From JAWSVE01 sp033852115 (GTDB lineage: Bacteria > Pseudomonadota > Gammaproteobacteria > Pseudomonadales > Cellvibrionaceae): 64,000 bases of DNA. The stretch spans positions 372,001 to 436,000 of the forward strand of contig JAWSVE010000001.1 in NCBI GenBank assembly GCA_033852115.1, read 5' to 3'. The notes below the pieces were generated by a model that did no database searches, was not told the origin of the DNA, and saw nothing but the letters and a program-made list of their open reading frames with translations. Below, piece after piece: positions 9,121 to 19,271 of the stretch (its first letter is position 1; each line of letters opens with the position of its first letter). The position numbers and the translations under genes are program-made.

Positions 9121-9137
9121 AAAATGCCTATTTATTG

Positions 9138-12100
9138 TTATTGTAAAACTTCGCGCCAATAGATAACGCGATCATGACCACGATAATTTTCAAACCGTAC
9201 AATAACACGAGGATGGGTTGTATCGGAATGATCTCCATCAAGATTCCAGTCGCCTTGTAGGTAAGGCAAACCCGTTAAGTTGATATCAATCGGATAGGCA
9301 GCGATAACGCCAGGTGCGCCGTATTGGATACCCGCTTTGCCGTTACACATACCAATAGCGGCCCCTGATAAACAATCGTCAAAGCCAATGGGATCAGAAA
9401 AATCAAAAATTGATGTCGCACTTCCGATCGTCACTGCTATCGTATCAGCCGCTGCGTTAATAACCGACGTCGCGCCGACGAAATTCACTGCTGATAAAGG
9501 CAACTGCGTGCATTGATCGTTGATGTTAGTAACAAATTGTACTCCATCCCAATATTCTGTTTGCCACACCATAGGAATAGGCGCGGACTCTGGCCCATGA
9601 ACGTCACGCAAATACAGCTGCCCAAATATGGCATTGAGCACACCGGATAACTCAGCCGTGTTGCAATTGCCCGCCGCAACACAATCTCCGGCTGTACTGG
9701 GATTCATGTCGAGTAAATTGAAGTCCGCACCATCGGCATCGCTAACTTGAACACCAAGTTGTAACGCGTTAAAAGGGCCATCAGGAATAACATTCAAGCC
9801 AATATCCATATCACGTTGAAAATCGGCCGCTGTATCAACTAGGCTGTAAACACCGTCATCCCACGTTGAACTAGCGGTAACTAAACGATTCGATAAATTC
9901 ACGCCATCATCGTTATTTTCTGATTGAAGCGTTACGGAACCCGTTATGTAATTCAAATCTGTATTGTCGTAATTGACGACACTTACCCCAGCGCGATTTC
10001 GAGCGGAGATGTCGTAGCTCACGGAGATACCTGCATCGCTCATATAGGTATAGCTACCCGCAACACAACTATTGCTTACAGCGCTGGCAACTAAATCAAA
10101 ATCGACAGGATAAAAACGTCCGATATCTGCCGAAGCATTCCCAGTAATATCGCCCGTCCCTAAATAATCACCGTCAGCAACGCTTGCAGAGATTTGCATA
10201 GTGCCAACTTCATTCCAACTGAGAGAAATATTGGTGAATTCTCCCGGATTAGATGCAGAAAAACTCGAAGGATTAGTTAACACGCCCACACTGCCCCCAA
10301 TAGGGAACGTTAAATTGGCTAAATTAACTGTGACAGATTCTACAGTGGTTTCATTACCATAATTGGGTGTCAAATTTCCGGATGCATTTCGCGCTTCAAC
10401 AACCACCGTGAAAGGATCACCCGCGGCGACAAACCCTGAACCGCTCGACGTCGTACCGGGGTTTGCAACCGCAGCCGGGGTTTCTACCGTCGTCACCTCC
10501 AAGGAATCTGGCTGCACCACGAACTCACTACTCGTGCCGGTAATAGTTATCGCCGGGTCATCATTTTCTGGGGGTAAATTGAGTTCTGTATGCAGTCGAA
10601 TTTGACCCACATCAGTGTAATTAAATGGAATGGCTGCAAAGCCATTCGCATCAAACGAAAGGTTAACGGTACTGTAATTTATAGCAGCGCCAAGATCGTT
10701 CGCCGTAATGGGAGTACTATTGAGCGAAAGTGTTTGGCCAGCGATACATGAGGTAGGGTTGCGGCATTCAAACCCAAGTTCAACATCTCGATTGGTGTTT
10801 TGTAACCGCGCCACACAGGCGCCGGTATCTGTGCTTGTTTCTACCACACGCAAGACCAAGTTCGGGTCGGTCACTGCAGCGACTTGTGTCGGCAATGCAT
10901 TTAACCCGGTATCACCGTAGAACCTCACACCCACATCAGTAAACGTAATGTCCGGATCTGCGCTAGCGGATTCAAGCGCGATGCCATCTGTTACATCAAT
11001 GTTTAATGTGGCGGGTGTGGTTTGTTGCAAGTATTTTGTCGCAATACTCGTAGTGCCATCGAAAACGTAGGTATTTCCCCCGGACCAAGTTGCACCGGCA
11101 GGTGTTGTTGATAACGTTAAGGTAGTGCCGCTGAGCGGATCAACTGTAGCGCCACCTGCATCATAGGCTGTGATGGTAATCGGCTCACCTTCACAGGTAA
11201 TTCCGTTACCCGAGTGGGATATTTCGTAATAACTGACGGCCGTATTCGCACAATAATACAATCCCGCACCCAAAGGTGTCGGCCCACTGGGAATGGTGAC
11301 GTAACTGCCGCTGGATGGCGTACTCCACTGTAGCCGAATTTCCGACAAGCCAAAATTCTCGTAGTACTCTAGACTAATCGCGTAATGCTGCCCGGCAGTT
11401 AAGGTCACTGCTGCACTGGTATCAATTTGAGCCGCATGGTCGGTCCAATTATCGATAATTAATTGGCCACCCACTCGCAAACGTACGCCGTCATCCGAAA
11501 TAGTTCGAAAATAATAATCACCCGTTTCTGTAACGCGGATGTAACCGTCCCAAGAGACCGAGAACTGGTCGGTACCTATTCCTGGAACACCGGGGCTACC
11601 GCTGCCCCAATTAAAATTCACCACGGTATCAACTCGAGTACCAACAACACCGCCAGACAGACTAGTGCCGTTATAGTAGCTACCCACTAATCCACCTTGC
11701 GGTGTTTCGAGCGGGCACAATTCCGTCGCACAGGGATGCGTTTCGGCCATAATAGCCGTTACCACTGCATCCGTTAGCACTCCATCGTAAACACGTACTT
11801 CATCGAGCAGACCTTGAAAATATTCGGGGGAGCCGCCGGTATCTTCAATCCGCCCAATACTGGAATAACTATTACCAATAACCCCAGTGGCGATACTACC
11901 GCTCGCATCCAATGCACCATCGATATAAATTTTATAACTGCCCGCCGAGTGATCACGTGTCAGCACAATATGATGCCAAGCACCATTATTAATTGATGTA
12001 CTCGATTTAGTAGTAAAGTCGTTCGCAACAGAAATCCCGATACGCCCTGAAGCGTCGAGCCATCCCCAAAAAATATCGTCGGTACCGCCGGATTCTTCCA

Positions 12101-12983
12101 CGCCCGCAATACCGGGGGCTTGCCATCCCGTGTTATTTCCCGTTTGCGTCGTTTGAATCCAAAACGCCATGCTCGCGGTTGAGTTGAGCGTGCTAGATAA
12201 ACCGCTCCACGTGAGATAATCATCGACGCCATCAAAATCACCATAGCGACAAGTGCCAGGATTGGTAGCGATCGCCGGATCTAATTCACTCGTTGTAACA
12301 CCGCCAACCGCGGTTGCATTATTCCCATTGCCACTTGAGTCGACAACCTCACCACTGCTACCGCTCCACGATAATTCTTCCATTTGCCATTCAGCGATTA
12401 ACGTAGCCGCAGCGACCGCAGCTTCGGTAATAATCACGTCATCAATGTGCCAATAGTCAGCGTTGGTATTACCATCAATCACCCAAAATCGAACACGTAG
12501 ACCGTTATAGAGTGCATCACTGGGTAAATTATAAATGGGTGTGAAAATTTCCCCTGGTGTTCCATCACCGGCAAACTGTTCAAGCGTGACCCAGGAGCCA
12601 TTATCATTTAGATATTGAACGCGTAAATCTTCTCCGGAATCTGGGTCTTCAGAAAAACTATCGTTACCTCGGCGAATCCACAGTGTTAAATCAACGCCGA
12701 TCCCCTGCGCATTGATAGAACGGCTCGATTTCAATGTCAATGTCTGTGAACCTTGGCGTATAAATGCAGAATTAGATGGCGATAAAAACGTATCACTACT
12801 GACGCCCACATCACTTGTACTCGACCTATCCCAATCGCTATTGAGGTCGCCATTATTATTAAAATACTCTTCAAATAACACATCGCCCGGAGCGGATTGA
12901 ACGCTCAACGAGAAACACACCAACAGCGCTGAAAAAATGAGTGTGTTGTAATACTTAGGGTCAAATAGCATCACACTTCTCAC
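9138..12983 (-). CDS. mshQ: MSHA pilus protein MshQ (LamG, PA14 and DUF6701-like modules)
   Basis: This 1281-residue secreted protein is the last gene of the MSHA operon and corresponds to MshQ, thought to act at the pilus tip or cell surface. A signal peptide ends near residue 31. An early beta-rich region is followed by a LamG/concanavalin-like module (about 195-415), a PA14-like module (about 428-575, with GLVGSYYNGTSL and the SDDGVRLRVGGQLIIDNW pattern), then a long C-terminal part matching DUF6701, the MshQ hallmark. Cysteines occur in pairs in the C-terminal part. PA14 and LamG modules often bind sugars, so carbohydrate contact is inferred. Start overlaps mshP by four bases. Confidence 0.9.
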   Translation of the reverse strand: MRSVMLFDPKYYNTLIFSALLVCFSLSVQSAPGDVLFEEYFNNNGDLNSDWDRSSTSDVGVSSDTFLSPSNSAFIRQGSQTLTLKSSRSINAQGIGVDLTLWIRRGNDSFSEDPDSGEDLRVQYLNDNGSWVTLEQFAGDGTPGEIFTPIYNLPSDALYNGLRVRFWVIDGNTNADYWHIDDVIITEAAVAAATLIAEWQMEELSWSGSSGEVVDSSGNGNNATAVGGVTTSELDPAIATNPGTCRYGDFDGVDDYLTWSGLSSTLNSTASMAFWIQTTQTGNNTGWQAPGIAGVEESGGTDDIFWGWLDASGRIGISVANDFTTKSSTSINNGAWHHIVLTRDHSAGSYKIYIDGALDASGSIATGVIGNSYSSIGRIEDTGGSPEYFQGLLDEVRVYDGVLTDAVVTAIMAETHPCATELCPLETPQGGLVGSYYNGTSLSGGVVGTRVDTVVNFNWGSGSPGVPGIGTDQFSVSWDGYIRVTETGDYYFRTISDDGVRLRVGGQLIIDNWTDHAAQIDTSAAVTLTAGQHYAISLEYYENFGLSEIRLQWSTPSSGSYVTIPSGPTPLGAGLYYCANTAVSYYEISHSGNGITCEGEPITITAYDAGGATVDPLSGTTLTLSTTPAGATWSGGNTYVFDGTTSIATKYLQQTTPATLNIDVTDGIALESASADPDITFTDVGVRFYGDTGLNALPTQVAAVTDPNLVLRVVETSTDTGACVARLQNTNRDVELGFECRNPTSCIAGQTLSLNSTPITANDLGAAINYSTVNLSFDANGFAAIPFNYTDVGQIRLHTELNLPPENDDPAITITGTSSEFVVQPDSLEVTTVETPAAVANPGTTSSGSGFVAAGDPFTVVVEARNASGNLTPNYGNETTVESVTVNLANLTFPIGGSVGVLTNPSSFSASNPGEFTNISLSWNEVGTMQISASVADGDYLGTGDITGNASADIGRFYPVDFDLVASAVSNSCVAGSYTYMSDAGISVSYDISARNRAGVSVVNYDNTDLNYITGSVTLQSENNDDGVNLSNRLVTASSTWDDGVYSLVDTAADFQRDMDIGLNVIPDGPFNALQLGVQVSDADGADFNLLDMNPSTAGDCVAAGNCNTAELSGVLNAIFGQLYLRDVHGPESAPIPMVWQTEYWDGVQFVTNINDQCTQLPLSAVNFVGATSVINAAADTIAVTIGSATSIFDFSDPIGFDDCLSGAAIGMCNGKAGIQYGAPGVIAAYPIDINLTGLPYLQGDWNLDGDHSDTTHPRVIVRFENYRGHDRVIYWREVLQ

Positions 12984-13435
12984 TGTAAATAGGCCGACAC
13001 TGAAACAGTGCGCTGCGATGTGACATTACCAGAGCCACAATTCGCCTGACTCGATATGGTAAAAAATGTCGTAGTATTACTCGCATCAACAACACTTTGA
13101 CAATTAACTTGCGTACGACACCCGCCCAAGCCAGCCGCATTAAAATTAATCACCTGTCCATTACTGGAAGCACACGCTGCCGTACCGGATGCACGCGACG
13201 TTGGTGAAGCGGTATCATAAAATACTCGCGACATTCCATATTGTGCCCCAGCTTCCGCCGCGTAGAATGTTTGTGTTGAAATTAACTCCTGTGCGCTTGC
13301 GACACTGGTATTCGAAACCAATCTCCCAAGAGTGACCGCGAGCAATGCCATGACAATGACAATAAACGCCGCCAAAGGCATCAACCATCCACCCTGTTTT
13401 TCTCTATAGTTATGAGTCCGAGTACTAAGGAACAT
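12980..13435 (-). CDS. mshP: MSHA minor component MshP (PilX-like)
   Basis: The 151-residue protein has a basic N-terminus and a single hydrophobic helix (residues about 19-42), followed by a small periplasmic domain with paired cysteines. It has no classic prepilin GFTLIE motif and instead resembles PilX/MshP-type proteins, with a GGW ahead of the hydrophobic helix and a later AAEAGAQYG segment seen in PilX-like proteins. Such proteins join the priming complex of type IV pili. It overlaps mshO by 11 bases and mshQ by four. Confidence 0.82.
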   Translation of the reverse strand: MFLSTRTHNYREKQGGWLMPLAAFIVIVMALLAVTLGRLVSNTSVASAQELISTQTFYAAEAGAQYGMSRVFYDTASPTSRASGTAACASSNGQVINFNAAGLGGCRTQVNCQSVVDASNTTTFFTISSQANCGSGNVTSQRTVSVSAYLQ

Positions 13436-14228
13436 TTCTCACCATTACCTGGTGACGAATCACAATCTGCTCACCACCTTCACGAAAAGGCATTTCGATA
13501 TCCACAATAGTATTTCTATCTTGCGTTCCATTGGTAATAGAAAATGGCAATTCAGCCGTAGGGTTAACACCCTCAGCCATTACGATACCGGTGTTAGGTG
13601 GGGAGCCGGTTAGAGAAGCCAGGCTCGGTAAACTTCCGCTACTGGTATAGCCTTCATGCAGACGCAACTCGCCACCATCTACGCAAGCTTGCATCGGTAA
13701 ACCACCAATGAAAATTCGCTTATTAACAGAATTGCGCAAAAACTGTTTTGCTGAAGTAAGACTTAAAACATTAGGTACTGAACTAGAATTAATTCCTGCG
13801 TAGAGTGCCACCGTGTTACCACCGTATACCTCCGCACTTGTCAGTGGTGCGACGATGACGTACTCACTACTGCCAACATCAAACCCCATGGGGCCAGTGG
13901 AAATTGACGATGTTGCAGAGGCACCGTTATTGGTATCCGGTAATTCTCCAAGATAATGACCACCACCCACAACCGGTATCCATTCAATACACAGGTTATT
14001 TGCGCTGACACGAATACTGTTAGGCACCGCGATCCGCAAATAGCGTGTGAGTTGCTCTATAGACTGACGGGCAGTTTGAATTAATCGAGTCCTATTAACC
14101 GTGTCGTGATATGCATTGGCGGTTTGTAAAACAAAGGAGCTGCCCATCACTGCAAGAATAGTGATAATCACGATGACTGCTATAAGTTCAATTAAGGTAA
14201 AACCTCGCTGTTGCATATCTCTGCGCAT
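13425..14228 (-). CDS. mshO: MSHA minor pilin MshO
   Basis: The 267-residue protein is a prepilin with the type III signal MRRDMQQRG then FTLIELIAVIVI, so cleavage would follow Gly9 and Glu is at mature position five. The size and place between mshD and mshP identify MshO. In type IV pili such long minor pilins help prime the fibre. AGGAGAG before the ATG supports the start at 14228. Two cysteines (CIEW and QACVDGG regions) may form a disulfide. Confidence 0.87.
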   Translation of the reverse strand: MRRDMQQRGFTLIELIAVIVIITILAVMGSSFVLQTANAYHDTVNRTRLIQTARQSIEQLTRYLRIAVPNSIRVSANNLCIEWIPVVGGGHYLGELPDTNNGASATSSISTGPMGFDVGSSEYVIVAPLTSAEVYGGNTVALYAGINSSSVPNVLSLTSAKQFLRNSVNKRIFIGGLPMQACVDGGELRLHEGYTSSGSLPSLASLTGSPPNTGIVMAEGVNPTAELPFSITNGTQDRNTIVDIEMPFREGGEQIVIRHQVMVRNVP

Positions 14229-14236
14229 GATCTCTC

Positions 14237-14725
14237 CTAAAAGTTTGCCTTGTAGGTAGAGAGCGTCACGATACCACCGCCAGGAGACGTGACATCCACG
14301 GTGATGAGCCGCGCTTGTGCAATTGCCAACCCGAGGTCACCACCCGCGTTAGACACCGTAACCGAGATACTACAATTAGCCCTACTGTTGTCGACTTGCC
14401 CATCATAATCGCCGACATCATCGAAATCTGAATCGTTGCTAATTCCAGCGCACGCCGTTGCACCCGTTTCAGCACTACCACATGGCGGCACACCGCCTGT
14501 GGGAGAATTCTCATCGAATTTGCGAGCCATAATCTCATCAAGTTTTGCTTGAGCGCATTCCAATGCACGCACCTGAACAATAGGGTCAACACTATTTCCC
14601 AGAAATGCGCTGAACGCTGTTACCAGTACACTTAAGCCGACCGACACGACGATGATAAAAATTACCGTCTCAATTAAAGTGACACCTACTTGAAAGGATT
14701 GTCGTCGGAAGTGATTAGTGCGCAT
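14237..14725 (-). CDS. mshD: MSHA minor pilin MshD
   Basis: Start at ATG 14725, preceded by GGAGG inside the end of mshC, gives 162 residues. The N-terminus MRTNHFRRQSFQVG then VTLIETVIFIIVV is a prepilin signal with Glu at position five of the mature protein. The globular part has several cysteines (AQAKLDEIMA region, PPCGS, NCSISV). It resembles MshD and GspI-like minor pilins. A frame upstream to 14761 adds 12 residues without a signal pattern and is not preferred. Confidence 0.85.
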   Translation of the reverse strand: MRTNHFRRQSFQVGVTLIETVIFIIVVSVGLSVLVTAFSAFLGNSVDPIVQVRALECAQAKLDEIMARKFDENSPTGGVPPCGSAETGATACAGISNDSDFDDVGDYDGQVDNSRANCSISVTVSNAGGDLGLAIAQARLITVDVTSPGGGIVTLSTYKANF

Positions 14726-15143
14726 AGCCACTGGCCTCCACAGCAACCGAAGCGCCTCCATTATTAAGGGAAATAGTCGTTGGCGTGGTTCGCCCTAACT
14801 TATCGAACGCTAAAACACCTGTGCCTGCGGTCACACTAACACCGTTTTCAAAACTGATTGGATATTCTACGCCAGGAATAACAACACTATTGCCGTTTTC
14901 CCGCACATCAATTGACGCAGTGTTCACTACGAGTGTGATTGGGTTTGATACGCTAGCGCGCGCCATAGCAACTTGTTGAGCATGATTGGCGGCCGCTACA
15001 ACTGTATCGCGACCGGCAAGAAGACTCGAATCAGAAATATTGAGTCTCGGTAGGGTAAAAAAAGTCAGAACACCTAAAATGACGATGATGGTCACAAGTT
15101 CAAGCAGCGTAAAACCTTTTGCGGTTCGCCACGCGCTGAACAT
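14715..15143 (-). CDS. mshC: MSHA minor pilin MshC
   Basis: The 142-residue prepilin has MFSAWRTAKG then FTLLELVTIIVILGV, with cleavage after Gly10. The small globular domain resembles GspH/FimT-like minor pilins (tandem beta strands, INGG-like turns). It directly follows mshA and overlaps mshD by 11 bases, the usual A-C-D order. Confidence 0.87.
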   Translation of the reverse strand: MFSAWRTAKGFTLLELVTIIVILGVLTFFTLPRLNISDSSLLAGRDTVVAAANHAQQVAMARASVSNPITLVVNTASIDVRENGNSVVIPGVEYPISFENGVSVTAGTGVLAFDKLGRTTPTTISLNNGGASVAVEASGYAH

Positions 15144-15169
15144 AGTAGACCACCTACGTCGTGCCAGAA

Positions 15170-15592
15170 TTAGTCAGCGTAATACAGCGTAAAGTTAGCT
15201 GTGGCTGCACCATCGTTTTGATCCGTTAACGTGCATACAGCAAAGTCTCCAACGGCTGGTGTACCAGGATACGCTGTAGTCGTTGAAATACTGTAGTCGT
15301 TGGTGAAATCAACTTGTGTTCCCGCATCTAGCAAACCATTGACAACACCTGACGTACAACCCGCCGTAGTAGACACAGAAGCAGCGCCCGCAACGCCAGC
15401 TTCTTCTGCGAGTTCAGTGGCATAGTTGATGGCACTAGCCGATTCAACAGCACCGGCAATACCCGATACCGCACCAGACCGCGCTGCTGTTTGCAAATTA
15501 ACGAATCTAGGCACAGCCGTCGCAGCCAAAATACCTAAGATAACGATTACCGCGATCAACTCAATTAATGTAAAACCTTGTTGCCCTTTCAT
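15170..15592 (-). CDS. mshA: MSHA major pilin MshA
   Basis: The 140-residue prepilin has a six-residue leader MKGQQG followed by FTLIELIAVIVILGILAATA, with Glu at mature position five. The C-terminal part has the two cysteines (GCTSG and AVCTL) expected for the pilin D-region disulfide and a high Ala/Thr/Ser content. It is the main subunit of the mannose-sensitive haemagglutinin pilus. GGAG lies before the ATG. A 133-base gap separates it from the gene before it, the widest inside the locus, so an extra promoter for the major pilin is likely. Confidence 0.88.
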   Translation of the reverse strand: MKGQQGFTLIELIAVIVILGILAATAVPRFVNLQTAARSGAVSGIAGAVESASAINYATELAEEAGVAGAASVSTTAGCTSGVVNGLLDAGTQVDFTNDYSISTTTAYPGTPAVGDFAVCTLTDQNDGAATANFTLYYAD

Positions 15593-15725
15593 TGATGATG
15601 CTCCATTACTTTGCCATACGTATATTTTCGCTAAAAATGGCCTTAACTAACGCTTACAGAGAACATATAAACCTAATGCACCCGGTTAATTTAGATCCTA
15701 TATTAACTATAGCTTTTGAATACAC

Positions 15726-16328
15726 TTAATCCAGTGGAGGAACGGTAATTAATACCTGTCCTGTCTTTAAGTTATATTCAAAGTAATGCGACCCTTCTGG
15801 TTCGGTCACAAGTTCATAACGGCACACAGAATTACTGCGTTGAGAAATATGGTATCGCTGCTGACCTTTAGCATTCTCTTTAAGGTTATTTGACGAACCG
15901 GAACCTCGCCCCTCCACCGTAACCGGTGATGGATTTTGTAAAATCGTTTGCCAAATTTGATAACACTCTTCGGAAGTCTGATCGTTACTACTGCGACTTC
16001 CATTGTCTGTATTAGCCGGCCAGCCATACTCATTCAAAAATATAGCAACGTTGTCTACATCAACGCGAAATGTATCCGGAACCTTACCTTGTAGTTGCAT
16101 CGTACTTTCTACGATCCATTGCCCGCGAATTAATGCTATAGCCGCTGTAAATCTATTTGCTAATATTTCAACACCCGTTCGCTTAGCATCATCAAGAATT
16201 CGCTGGTAATACACCAAACCACTTGCCGCCAATATGCCAATTAGCGTTACGACCAATATCAACTCCAAAAGCGTAAAACCACGCTCGTTGGCGCCTACAT
16301 TTTGTGTATCACTATTTTTGAACGTCAT
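15726..16328 (-). CDS. mshB: MSHA pilin-like protein, probable MshB
   Basis: The 200-residue prepilin has a 17-residue leader ending in ERG and a mature start FTLLELILVVTLIG. The globular part contains AALIRGQWI-like and DVDNVAIFLNEYGWPANTDN segments resembling MshB (which reads NYDG-YGYP type sequences in Vibrio) and paired cysteines. Its place between mshG and mshA fits mshB, with a separate mshF absent or merged. The MshB versus MshF naming is an inference. It overlaps mshG by 17 bases. Confidence 0.7.
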   Translation of the reverse strand: MTFKNSDTQNVGANERGFTLLELILVVTLIGILAASGLVYYQRILDDAKRTGVEILANRFTAAIALIRGQWIVESTMQLQGKVPDTFRVDVDNVAIFLNEYGWPANTDNGSRSSNDQTSEECYQIWQTILQNPSPVTVEGRGSGSSNNLKENAKGQQRYHISQRSNSVCRYELVTEPEGSHYFEYNLKTGQVLITVPPLD

Positions 16329-17532
16329 ACATACTCCACATCGGCAAAAATATTCCCAAGGCCAATATCAATACAATTGCCGCCATCGCAACAATCAAAA
16401 TAGGTTCGATTCGCGCACTTAGGCTCTCTACATCATAGTCAACCTCACGCTCATAGTATGAAGCAACTTCACCAAGTAACTCGTCGACTTGACCGCTCTC
16501 TTCGCCGACTGCAATCATCTGCAATACCAGTGGCGTAAACATAGCGCTACCGGTGTGAGTTCGTAATAGACTGTCGCCTCGTTCAATACCACTACGAATT
16601 GCGCGTATTTTTATCGCAAGAAAGGCGTTATCAATGACACGAGCGCACAGTTCTAGCGATGTCGGCAAAGGCACACCTGATTTCAACATCAGAGAAAAGC
16701 TCCGACTGTATCGCGCCATGGATGCCCGATTGATAATGTCGCCGATGACGGGTATACGTAGCTTTTTGTCACCCCAGAACATTTGCCCGTTATCCGTTTT
16801 TAAATATTCCCGCCAGGCGAACCAGGCAGCAACGATACCCACTAACAAGTAGGGCCACGCAACGACAAAAAAATTGGATGTCGCAATCAAAATTTTAGTG
16901 GGCATTGGTAATTCAGCCCCAAACTTGGCAAACATTTTTGCAAACTCTGGGATGACTTTAACGTTGATGACCGCGAGTGCCAAAACAATTGCCGCAACAA
17001 CAAAAGTTGGATAGCGAAGTGCCGCTTTAATACGCTTGTTAGTTTCAAGGTCCCGTTCCAGGTATTCACTTAGCTGCAAAAAAGCTTCATCTAAACGACC
17101 ACTATTTTCACCGACATGAACAATATTGACGAACAACTCGTTAAACACAGTGGGGTGATGACCAAACGCAACAGACAAACCCAAACCACTTTCAAGTTCC
17201 TGCGCAACTTCTTCTAAGGTTTTTCGTAGTACGGGGTGATTGATAGAGACAGCTAATCCCTTGACGCCTCGAATCAACGGTATGCCTGATTTGGTAATCG
17301 TGTAAAGTTGACGACATAACATGATTAATTCAGGCGCACTGATAGAGCGGTGCCCAAGCTTTTCAAATAGCGCTTGAATATCAGACGTTTTTTCGTTTAG
17401 CTCATCGAGCTGGACGGGTATCAACCCTAGGTTGGCAACCATAGACGCTGCACTCTCGCGGTTACTAGCGTCTAGAGTGCCAGTAATGAGCTTGCCTTCG
17501 TTATTGCGTCCTTTGTATTCAAAGTGAGCCAC
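16312..17532 (-). CDS. mshG: MSHA inner-membrane platform protein MshG
   Basis: The 406-residue protein matches PilC/GspF platform proteins, with two T2SSF domains (about 68-190 and 270-395) each ending in hydrophobic segments near residues 170-190, 220-245 and 375-400. Typical sequences are LIMLCRQLYTITKSGIPLI and the VGEESGQVDELL turn. It receives force from MshE to extract and polymerise pilins. The gene begins two bases after mshE. Confidence 0.92.
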   Translation of the reverse strand: MAHFEYKGRNNEGKLITGTLDASNRESAASMVANLGLIPVQLDELNEKTSDIQALFEKLGHRSISAPELIMLCRQLYTITKSGIPLIRGVKGLAVSINHPVLRKTLEEVAQELESGLGLSVAFGHHPTVFNELFVNIVHVGENSGRLDEAFLQLSEYLERDLETNKRIKAALRYPTFVVAAIVLALAVINVKVIPEFAKMFAKFGAELPMPTKILIATSNFFVVAWPYLLVGIVAAWFAWREYLKTDNGQMFWGDKKLRIPVIGDIINRASMARYSRSFSLMLKSGVPLPTSLELCARVIDNAFLAIKIRAIRSGIERGDSLLRTHTGSAMFTPLVLQMIAVGEESGQVDELLGEVASYYEREVDYDVESLSARIEPILIVAMAAIVLILALGIFLPMWSMYDVQK

Positions 17533-17534
17533 GT

Positions 17535-19271
17535 TTAACCTACCTCACTCAGGTGTTCATCTTCCACCAGAGCAGAAACTCTCATTACCTCTGATAGGGA
17601 AGTAATACCCTGCACAGCAAATTCAAGCGCGGCAAAACTTAAAGGTCGAAAATGCGGATGTTGGTGAGCCGCTCTATTAAACGCACTAACATCATCAGAG
17701 CGCAATGCATTGGTCATTTGCGTGTCCAACTCAAGCAGCTCAAATACACCAATACGACCTCGATAGCCGGTGTTGTGGCAATGCGGGCAGCCTCTTCCCT
17801 GGCGAAAGACTGCACTCGATAAATTCATCGACTTAGAGGCAATAGCCAGCAGTTGTTGTTCTTGTGCATTGGGGGTATGCGTCTCTGCACAGTTCTCACA
17901 AATTCGACGTACGAGGCGTTGTGCAACCACCGCTTTTAAGGACGCGGCGACTAGGAATGGATCAACGCCCATATCTACCAACCTTAGAGCAGACGTTATA
18001 GCGTCGTTGGTGTGCAAAGTACTCAACACCAAATGCCCGGTCATGGCCGCTCGCAGTGCGATTTCTGCCGATTCTTTATCGCGAATCTCCCCGACTAACA
18101 GCACATCAGGGTCCTGGCGCAATGTCGCACGCAAAACTTTACTGAAGGTTAAGCCAATTTTCTCGTGCACTTGAACTTGGTTAACTCGCTGAAGGCGGTA
18201 TTCAACAGGGTCTTCCACCGTAATGATTTTTTTATCGGCGGTATTAAGTTCGGAGATTGCGCCATAAAGCGTTGTGGTTTTACCACTTCCGGTTGGCCCT
18301 GTGACCAAAATCAAACCAAAAGGACGATGAATTGTTTCTCGAAAACGTTTAACGATCGTATCCGGCATACCGACATCGCCCAGACGCATAACACCATCGG
18401 TATGATCAAGAATCCGCATCACTACAGATTCCCCAAATTGCACCGGCATGGTAGATAAGCGAACATCGATATTACGGTTATTAACACGCAGATTGAAACG
18501 CCCATCTTGAGGAATGCGTTTCTCAGAAATATCCAAACCTGACATCAATTTCAAACGTACAACCAGCGCTGTGGCAATACGTTTTTCGTTCATAACTTGT
18601 TCACTTAGAACACCGTCAATACGCTGTCGAATTCGCAGCACATGCTCATCAGGCTCAATGTGAATATCAGAGGCTTTGGTTTTAATGGCATCTTCAAATA
18701 CAGCCTGCAATAACTTTACAACTGGCGCATCGGAGTCAGCAGCGTCCATTGCTACATCAGCAAGGTTTACCGATGAATCTTCGAGCTCTTCGCCCAGCTC
18801 TCCAGCAAGAGCTGCAATATCGGATTCCCTGCTGTACACCATGTCGAGAATATCGAGTAATTCGGATTCTCTTACTACCGCAGGTTTTAAGGTATCTTTA
18901 AGTGTGCGAGCCAGCTCATCTAGAGCGAAAATATCGGTGGGGTCTGCCATACCCAACAGCAACCCATCAGGCTCCTCACTTAGGATGAGCACTCTAAAAC
19001 GTCGTGCCACGGTTTCAGGAAGACGTTTAACAAGTTCCGCATCAAATGCGAATTGTTTTAAATCGATAAAAGGGAAATTAAGCTGCTTTGATAAAATGGA
19101 TAGTAAAGTGTTTTCATCGACATAACCCAATTCAACCAAGGCACGACCGAGTTTACGGCCAGACTTTTTCTGATCGGCCAGCGCCTGCATCAATTGATCT
19201 TCGGTGATAATTTGCTGCGCAACCAGAATATCACCGATCCGAATTCGCTTTTGCTGAGAGGGGTTATTCAT
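17535..19271 (-). CDS. mshE: MSHA extension ATPase MshE (c-di-GMP-binding)
   Basis: Start at ATG 19271 (AAGGAG seven bases upstream) gives 578 residues. The N-terminal MshEN domain shows two tandem c-di-GMP motifs, from RIGDILVAQ to ALADQ and from KLGRALVELG to ILSKQ, as in V. cholerae MshE, where they bind c-di-GMP. The C-terminal GspE domain has Walker A GPTGSGKTTT, the Asp box, Walker B LLVGEIRD, a His box and two CXXC zinc pairs (CENC and CPHC). It powers MSHA pilus extension from the cytosol. The start overlaps mshN by eight bases. Confidence 0.94.
   Translation of the reverse strand: MNNPSQQKRIRIGDILVAQQIITEDQLMQALADQKKSGRKLGRALVELGYVDENTLLSILSKQLNFPFIDLKQFAFDAELVKRLPETVARRFRVLILSEEPDGLLLGMADPTDIFALDELARTLKDTLKPAVVRESELLDILDMVYSRESDIAALAGELGEELEDSSVNLADVAMDAADSDAPVVKLLQAVFEDAIKTKASDIHIEPDEHVLRIRQRIDGVLSEQVMNEKRIATALVVRLKLMSGLDISEKRIPQDGRFNLRVNNRNIDVRLSTMPVQFGESVVMRILDHTDGVMRLGDVGMPDTIVKRFRETIHRPFGLILVTGPTGSGKTTTLYGAISELNTADKKIITVEDPVEYRLQRVNQVQVHEKIGLTFSKVLRATLRQDPDVLLVGEIRDKESAEIALRAAMTGHLVLSTLHTNDAITSALRLVDMGVDPFLVAASLKAVVAQRLVRRICENCAETHTPNAQEQQLLAIASKSMNLSSAVFRQGRGCPHCHNTGYRGRIGVFELLELDTQMTNALRSDDVSAFNRAAHQHPHFRPLSFAALEFAVQGITSLSEVMRVSALVEDEHLSEVG

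Noticed and set aside
10363..10920. Open frames antisense to mshQ
   Set aside because: Long genes with Thr/Ser/Val-rich codon use give such opposite-strand frames; no signals support them.
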